64,000 nucleotides of DNA from Pomphorhynchus laevis (taxonomy: Eukaryota; Acanthocephala; Palaeacanthocephala; Echinorhynchida; Pomphorhynchidae). The notes beneath the pieces were generated by a model, which was not told where the DNA came from, searched no databases, and saw nothing but the letters and a program-made list of their open reading frames with translations. Position 1 is the stretch's first letter, and every line of letters begins with the position of its first letter. The stretch spans positions 1-64,000 of the forward strand of contig WNNJ02001247.1 of the NCBI GenBank assembly GCA_012934845.2. Reading direction: 5' to 3'. This document shows positions 58,153 through 64,000 of the stretch, piece by piece. Position numbers and translations under genes: made by a program.

Positions 58153-61100
58153 TTATTCAAAACATTTGATTTTCAAATTGTAAAATAAAACATATTTTTT
58201 AATTAATTTATTTTTAATTTCAATTTCATTCATAAAAAATTTATTTATTAAAATTAATAATCGTTTTAAAAATAGATATCGTTGTTCTGGAGGGCGATTG
58301 TTTGAGTAGAAGTACAATCCGCTTAATACAAACGCATTGAGCACAATTACACATCTACCCAAACCGGCATTTAACCGTCTCGCTCTTTCAAACATACGTA
58401 GCCCTTTTCTAACTAATTTGAAACACCTGGCCATATCTGACCTAGGATGCAAACGTGGTTCGAAAACGGATCCCAGAATGCGCACCCGACGCTTTCGATT
58501 CCCTGGAAGAGAATCGAGGAGACGAGTGTGCTTTCCAGGACGCCGAAATCTGTAATGAACAAAATTGCTCTTCGCTGGGTTTAAAGACAAGCCAAACTTC
58601 GCTAAGCGATGAGCAACAATGTCCATTACAGACTTCATTCGCCCTTCAAACCTTGCATCCGACAGAGTATTTCTCTTAAATGCGATCGAGATGTCGTCCG
58701 CATAAATGATAGCGTGGGTGTTCCTATCCAAAAGACCCTCCAGAACTCCCCTCGTCACTATCATATAAATGATAGGAGACAGAGGTGAGCCCTGGGGAAT
58801 TCCTTTACTGAGATGATAGTACTTACCCCCGTCATCATCTAAGTAAAAAGTTCTTGCTTTTAATATACCCAGACACGATGCAACAAATTACTCGGTATAC
58901 CATCACTGGTTAACGTTGTAACTATTGCATCATGTCCCAAGTTGTCGAAGGCCGCCGACACATCCAGCGAATAGAGGACTGCAGGTCGTCTATCGCTGGT
59001 GAGAAAACTCTGCATGGACCTTACTGCCTTAACAGTTCCCCTTCCTCTACGAAACCCGTGAATGTGGTCTCCCAACATATCACGATCTTCGTAGAATCGG
59101 GAAAGGATCCTAGCAAGAGCTCTCTCATACACCATAACAATATTATTAGATATTGTTATGGGTCTTGTGTCTTTAGCATTCGACACCCATCTTCCCTTCG
59201 CAAGGAACACCACTTTTCCGACCGCAATATCACACCAAGATGCTAAAGGCACTCCTAGCATCTTGGCAGCAATATCCGTCCGAACCCTATCGACGACCAA
59301 TTTGGTCGCAGCAGCGCATGCCGAAGACCCGTTAGACGAAGTCTTTGGCACGACCGGCCACGCACTCAAAATGTCCTCGATAGTGATGTCCTCTTGCGAA
59401 TTGTCGATTGTCGAAAACAAGAGTTCCATACGGATCTTCATCATTTTCCTCTCGGTCCATCCTTCAGCATTGGCTAGGTGTTTCATTTTCATTTCATGAA
59501 GTACATTCCCAAAACCCTTAGAGGATATCCACTTAGAAGCCGCTGCCCTCCAAGAACGGAAAGTGGTTCGCTTAATGGTTTGCCACCATTCCTTTGAAAA
59601 ATTCTTGTAAGACAGCAACTTTTTAGCGTCTACCCTCTGCTCCAACTCTTGAATATCATTCTTGAGCAGAGCCATTTGAGCGATTCTCTGAGACGAAGGA
59701 TTCGCATCCGTTCGTAAACCCCAGAGAATACGTTCCAAATGAAGAGCTTTAGGAGTGTACTTGATGTTGGGCGGTTGTTTGGTAGTTAAAAATTTATTTG
59801 CATTACTAAAAATTGCATTATTTAAAATTAATAGACAATTTGATTATTTCAATTTATTTGTAAAATTTGTCAAAAACGTCTCATCTAAAATATTCAAACA
59901 ATTGATAAAATTAAAATTATTATTTATTATAAAATTATTATTGCCAATACTAAAATTTATTATTTCATTATAAGTATGTTTTAAAATAGTACAAAAAATA
60001 TTTTTATTATTTAAATTTATTATTACTTCCCTTATGGGCACGGAAAGTCTTCTGAAAAAAATCGCGAATACTATCGCTGAAAGAGCAGAGGTTAAGTATT
60101 CGGATGTAATTTCAACGCTGCGTTGTAGAATAGGCATCCGTCTCGCAAGGATGGTATCCCGGTGCATTAGAGGATCCAGATCGGCGTTTCATCGTCCAGT
60201 TTTTGCATAACTACACATACAGATAATTATTATTTTTTGAATTGACAAATAGGGCCCATTAGTGGGTTACCTTTAATTTTATGTTTTACTAATAAAGAAA
60301 ATAAAAAAAACAAAAAAAAATTACTTCCCTTATTGATTTATTAAAAGCTTGTATACCGGCCCGTGTCGGTTGAAATCTTATCTTGAAAACGAGTTCCTCC
60401 TTCCACGAACAATATACAAGCTTGTGTCCATCATTAAAAGTATCTGGCAGCAAATTCTGCTGCCATTTAATTTTAAAATTTGTATTGTTGTTTTGCATAG
60501 CAAAATCTAACGTGGAGCAATATCCATTGCGACGACGGATGAATGTACCTTCCGGAGGACATATGAGCTCCCATGCTGGAGCGATCATACTGCTTACTCG
60601 AGACCCGCCGTCGTCGTTGAAATCTCCAATTAAAAATTGACCACCCAAATTGAAGATCTTCAACAGCATTGATCGAATCTCTCTCCTACCTTTTTTCGAA
60701 CTCCAGGCCCCGGGCTTAATGTAACAATTTGCTACATAAACTGAGCGTCTAGAGATTAAAAATCGGAGGAGCTGGAATGAACCTACTTCGCTAGTGCCAT
60801 GCGATAGTAAAGATGCGCAAAAACGCTTCTTTACTATCGACACCAGGAAGAGTTCCATCCTAAGACCTTCTGCTGACACAAATGTGTCGCAGTCGTCGAT
60901 CTTGCTGCTAAAATCTTCAATTGATCGGGTGATCTTGCTTCCTGCAAGAGAAGCACATCTGCCGGTATGAGACTAAAATACTGTATCAGGTTCTTAACCG
61001 AACCTATATTCCAACTCCTTAGGCAGATGTCTTCAAGCGAAGAATACTCAATTTTTCGTTTTTTTTTCTTGCATTCGAAGCTTTGTGCCATGAACTGCCC

Positions 61101-62000
61101 CTCCGACTCGACGCCAACTGAAGTGATTCAGGTAACGTCAACATCTTTATTGCAGTCCCTGGCGCTTTAATCGAAAGACCCTCATAATCAGTCGATACTA
61201 CGGAACAATAGTCTATATTATTGTCCTCATTTTGAGAGCCTTGTATTTGCGACAAATCGTTGAAACGATTGAAAGTAGTCACCGAAATTGATGACTTGTC
61301 TTTCTCCTGTTTTAACGATTTGTATTTGCGTAATGCTGTTGCGTTCAACTCCGATTTGAATTTCTTCAAATCGGATTTGTGGACTACAACATCTTTTTTT
61401 AATTTTGCATTTTCCTGCCTAAGACAGTCGTTTCTTTTTTAAAAGTAAGTACTTTCTCGATCAACATCGCTGCTTGTCCAGCGTGTTGATCCAGAGAGTG
61501 ACTTTTGGCTGCCCTAAGGTAGGACTGAGCTTCCTCGCAAGCCTTCTTGTTCTCACCGTTTACCCAGGCCAAGTAAGACTTGAACTCTGGACAAACGTGT
61601 GAGTACGCCTTGTGAGGTTGTCTACAGTTTGCACATGTCGGCCTATTTTTATTTCCACATGTTTGTGTTTCGTGTTCTTCTCCGCAGTGGACGCAACGCG
61701 GTGACACTTCTCGACACATGTTCGAAAAATGTCCCCAGCGCTGACATCTATAACACTGCGGATACCGAAAGGCAGCATCGTCTTCGTCGAATATCTTTAC
61801 AGATATTCGATGTCCGCAGATGCTGCCTCCATCTTCTTTCAATTTTTTCAAACTACATATAGTTCCCTTCAAAAGAAAGGAACTATATGATTGATTAAAA
61901 GATTTGCATGCTTTTAGAATTCTTACATCATATTAATGTAAGAATTTTTCCACATCTTCTTTCTCCGCAAATGACAGCACATCCCTAAGGATGGCTGTCA
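58153..62000 (-). mobile_element. LINE family E (CCHC ORF1, AP endonuclease, RT), decayed
   Basis: Minus-strand order: ORF1 (about 61900-61019, CYRCQRWGHFSNMC, CVHCGEEHETQTC, CANCRQPHKAYSHVC: three zinc knuckles), an AP-type endonuclease (61091-60289, ADVLLLQEARSPDQLK, VYVANCYIKPG, FLIGDFNDDGG), and RT (59738-58860 with RPITISNNIVMVYERALARIL, LYSLDVSAAFDNLGHDAIV; 58764-58153 with HAIIYADDISIAF). An AT-rich stretch with no similarity (about 59760-60290) interrupts the region between EN and RT. It is related to family C and sits on the Jockey/I/R1 side; the clade is uncertain. Confidence 0.78.
58860..59738 (-). pseudogene. LINE E reverse transcriptase, N-terminal part
   Basis: 292 codons without a stop, covering the pre-RT region (ERILWGLRTDANPSSQRIAQ), PITISNNIVM, HIHGFRRGRGTVKAVRSMQSF and SLDVSAAFDNLGHDAI (first catalytic Asp). 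The next segment with YADD (58764-58153) is in another frame, separated by about 95 bases. Confidence 0.75.
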
Positions 62001-62570
62001 CTTGTGGAGAAATGTCAATAATTTCTATGCCCTCTTCTCCAACTAAAGCCGCTTTGAATTTATCTTTCAAAGCTAAGCTTTATAAGGAGATTTGATAAAA
62101 AATATCTCTTTTGAAAAGCCGTTCGAAGATTTCTCCTCGAACAGTTCTTATTTCCCTCTCTCTATCTCTCTTATTCTTTTGTTGAGATTATTGTTTTCTT
62201 TACATGTTATTTTAAGTGCGAAAGAGTCTCGCTTTATAGGCAAAAGCCTCTTTTGCACTGAAGATTCTTTTTCTATATTTTTTTAAATTTTCCACCAGCT
62301 AGGAAGAAGATTTTCTCTTTCCAACTGGCTTATGACAATTAATTCCTTTTAACTGTACTTATGTACTTACATAAGAAGAAAAATTTCTTCTTCAAGTGAA
62401 ATTTCTTCTTGAAGAAGAAATTTTTCGAAACGCGTTGTGTTTCGAAAAACACAACGCGTTTAATAAACACAACTGGATTAATTAACTGATAATTAAACAG
62501 ATTATATATATATATATATATATAACAAGACAGTTTAAACTATCTTGTTACCCATTAACTACTTACAATT
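62001..62570. other. AT-rich, small inverted repeats and microsatellite
   Basis: Short palindromes occur (for example the taagaagaaaaatttcttctt region near 62370 and gtgtttcgaaaaacac near 62430). An (AT)n run lies at about 62503-62523. No gene. Confidence 0.5.
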
Positions 62571-62573
62571 GTA

Positions 62574-62600
62574 CTGAAGAAGACCCCTCGGGGCTGAAAC
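62574..62600 (+). ncRNA. Hammerhead-like core
   Basis: CTGAAGA (62574), a GC-rich hairpin around CCCCTCGGGG, then GAAAC (62596-62600). Stem III and the cleavage triplet are not evident, so activity is doubtful. Confidence 0.45.
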
Positions 62601-62701
62601 GTTTAAAAGACAAAATCATTCTTGTTTTTCGCTGGACTTGAATTTATTCATATTTACATTGATTAAAGGTCTACTATGATCGCGAACGGCAGTCCACCTC
62701 A

Positions 62702-62703
<2 letters not shown>

Positions 62704-62780
<77 letters not shown>
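62704..62780. repeat. (TA)n microsatellite
   Basis: About 37 uninterrupted TA repeats. Confidence 0.97.
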
Positions 62781-62783
<3 letters not shown>

Positions 62784-62881
62784 TGATTGAGTTCAAGCTG
62801 CGTGCCTGGATCCATAAGGATACGATTATATATTTAATGAAGTGTAGAAAACAGGCAAAGACACTTATAATTTATTTAAAC

Positions 62882-62909
62882 GTTTCGTCCTTTATATGGA
62901 CTTCGTCAG
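62882..62909 (-). ncRNA. Hammerhead ribozyme core, left arm
   Basis: The minus strand reads CTGACGA, A, GTCC ATATAAA GGAC, GAAAC. The core boxes and stem II are complete. Stem III could form with ACG..UGU as a weak helix; stem I is weak. Confidence 0.6.
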
Positions 62910-63227
62910 TATATCTAGAAAGCACAAAATCATAGTCACAATGCAAAAAATTGCGAAATCATAGTCACAATGCGAAAACAGGTGTCAACAAGAATATTAC
63001 AATGATACAATAATTGAAAAGGATTTTAATTGTGACAAAAATCGGAAAGGAGCGGAAATGAAATGGATAGCATTTCATTGATAATGGAATGCTTAATAAT
63101 GGCAGATGCTCCTTACGGGCTTACAGCTGCACCTCCATTAAAGTGGCAAGACCTAACGTAACGAATAATAATTCGCTTTTCCTAAATTTTTTGCATTGTG
63201 ACTATGATTTTGTGCTTTCTAGATATA

Positions 63228-63255
63228 CTGACGAAGTCCATATAAAGGACGAAAC
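63228..63255 (+). ncRNA. Hammerhead ribozyme core, right arm
   Basis: Plus strand, same core as the left arm: CTGACGA (63228-63234), stem II GTCC/GGAC, GAAAC (63251-63255). It is followed by gtttaaataaattgtaag, which may form a stem III ending in GUA. Confidence 0.6.
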
Positions 63256-63423
63256 GTTTAAATAAATTGTAAGTGTCTTTGCCTGTTTTCTACACTTCAT
63301 TATATTTGATTACACTATATTTGATTATATTTGATCTACACTTCATTAAGGTTTGATTCAACCAGGACTGTCGATTACACCTATCTGCTTTTCTCTATAT
63401 ATAGAGAATTTCATGCTTTTACA

Positions 63424-63472
63424 CTGCAAGACGGCGTACCGTTTCGGCTTTGAGAAGCCTCATCAGTTGCAG
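63424..63472 (-). ncRNA. Type I hammerhead ribozyme, unit 1
   Basis: The minus strand has, in order: stem I strand CTGCAA, CTGATGA, stem II GGCTT/AAGCC with a CTCA loop, GAAA, then ACGG/CCGT stem III with a TACG loop, cleavage triplet GTC (cut between 63430 and 63429), and stem I strand TTGCAG. All core bases fit the consensus. The very short stem III is typical of Penelope and retrozyme hammerheads. Confidence 0.9.
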
Positions 63473-63774
63473 CAATACAGTGTATACACATGAAAAACAT
63501 ACTATATATAGATTAAAGCAGAAAGAATTCACTATATGCTAATTGCATGACGTAGCTTGCGCTTTCGAAGTCAATGCAATGCAGTGAATTCTTTTCAGTG
63601 TAATAGACATCAGCGGGATCACTAAATGACCAATATAATAGATTACAAAGGAAACAGTACCGCCGCCTGGGATCCTCGCAGGACCAATATATAAATAAAA
63701 GGTTTGATTCAACCAGGACTGTCTATTACACCTATCTGCTTTTCTCTATATATAGAGAATTTCATGCTTCTACA

Positions 63775-63823
63775 CTGCAAGACGGCGTACCGTTTCGGCT
63801 TTGAGAAGCCTCATCAGTTGCAG
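63775..63823 (-). ncRNA. Type I hammerhead ribozyme, unit 2
   Basis: Identical over the core to unit 1, exactly 351 bases downstream. Confidence 0.9.
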
Positions 63824-64000
63824 CAATACAGTGTATACACATGAAAAACATACTATATATAGATTAAAGCAGAAAGAATTCACTATATGCTAATTGCATG
63901 ACGTAGCTTGCGCTTTCGAAGTCAATGCAATGCAGTGAATTCTTTTCAGTGTAATAGACATCAGCGGGATCACTAAATTACCAATATAATAGATTACAAA

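Larger units (their letters stand above)
62829..63307. repeat. Inverted repeat with a hammerhead core in each arm
   Basis: 62829-62952 is the near-perfect reverse complement of 63185-63307, with a spacer of about 230 bp. Each arm holds one hammerhead core pointing outward. Confidence 0.92.
63351..64000 (-). mobile_element. Tandem retrozyme-like repeat, 351-bp unit
   Basis: 63351-63701 is repeated head to tail from 63702 to the window end (299 bases visible) with only a few differences. Each unit carries a complete type I hammerhead ribozyme on the minus strand, so self-cleavage of a tandem transcript would give a 351-nt monomer. There is no ORF. This matches the layout of metazoan retrozymes, which are small non-autonomous hammerhead elements thought to be mobilised by Penelope-like enzymes. 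The array probably continues beyond the window. Confidence 0.85.

Noticed and set aside
62704-62780. Long TA tract as a replication origin or fragile regulatory site.
   Set aside because: A plain microsatellite explains it; nothing around it supports a function.
1-64000. CRISPR arrays, bacterial operons, LTR retrovirus or Polinton copies.
   Set aside because: Tandem repeats lack spacers. No paired LTRs, integrase, protease, capsid or PolB motifs were seen, and the zinc knuckles belong to LINE ORF1s next to AP endonuclease and LINE reverse transcriptase.

Overview
The window looks like animal (invertebrate) nuclear DNA: AT-rich, spliced with a 49-base intron, and packed with non-LTR retrotransposons and Penelope-like elements. 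The UBA/C2H2/UBX architecture of the one housekeeping gene is the invertebrate form, and an RTE-clade copy resembles nematode and arthropod RTEs. I cannot name the species. Only two regions look like host protein genes: a spliced, secreted Gly/His-rich protein (23367-24171) and a UBXN1/SAKS1-like ubiquitin adaptor (51917-52867). I saw no tRNA, rRNA, CRISPR, LTR retrovirus or Polinton.

Layout. 1-18245 is dominated by two related CR1/L2-type LINE families, here called A and B. Both have tandem-repeat 5' UTRs and a PHD-like Cys cluster in ORF1. They lie head to head, and the pair is present twice as a giant inverted repeat (left arm 1-7062, right arm 10612-16186). The outer arms are nearly identical, and the spacer holds further LINE pieces. 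18265-21850 holds an A fragment, a fragment of LINE family C (CCHC ORF1, AP endonuclease), a foldback and a Penelope-like endonuclease remnant. 21900-24840 is mostly unique DNA with the Gly/His-rich gene. 24845-28592 is LINE D with one 954-codon ORF and a duplicated 5' region. 28620-37260 holds two Penelope-like copies in opposite orientation around a family C copy. 37307-41990 holds an unusual element (family F) with a Cys-rich N-terminus, a reverse transcriptase and a restriction-like-endonuclease-type C-terminus. 42060-45750 is another family C copy, and 46640-50640 is a mosaic family A copy. After the UBX gene come a decayed D relative (53335-56709) with a young RTE insertion beside it, LINE family E (58150-62000), and a 3' block (62570-64000) of hammerhead-ribozyme repeats.

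The strongest unusual signals are these. The 3' edge carries a 351-bp head-to-tail tandem repeat with a complete type I hammerhead ribozyme in each unit, which is a metazoan retrozyme architecture. Further hammerhead-like cores are scattered through the window beside Penelope-like sequence. A 3'-terminal LINE stem-loop keeps its pairing across families through compensatory changes. The giant inverted repeat and several mosaic or tandem LINE arrangements complete the picture. Together they suggest a region built by retroelements, in which Penelope-like reverse transcriptases may have mobilised small ribozyme circles. That last link is inference.
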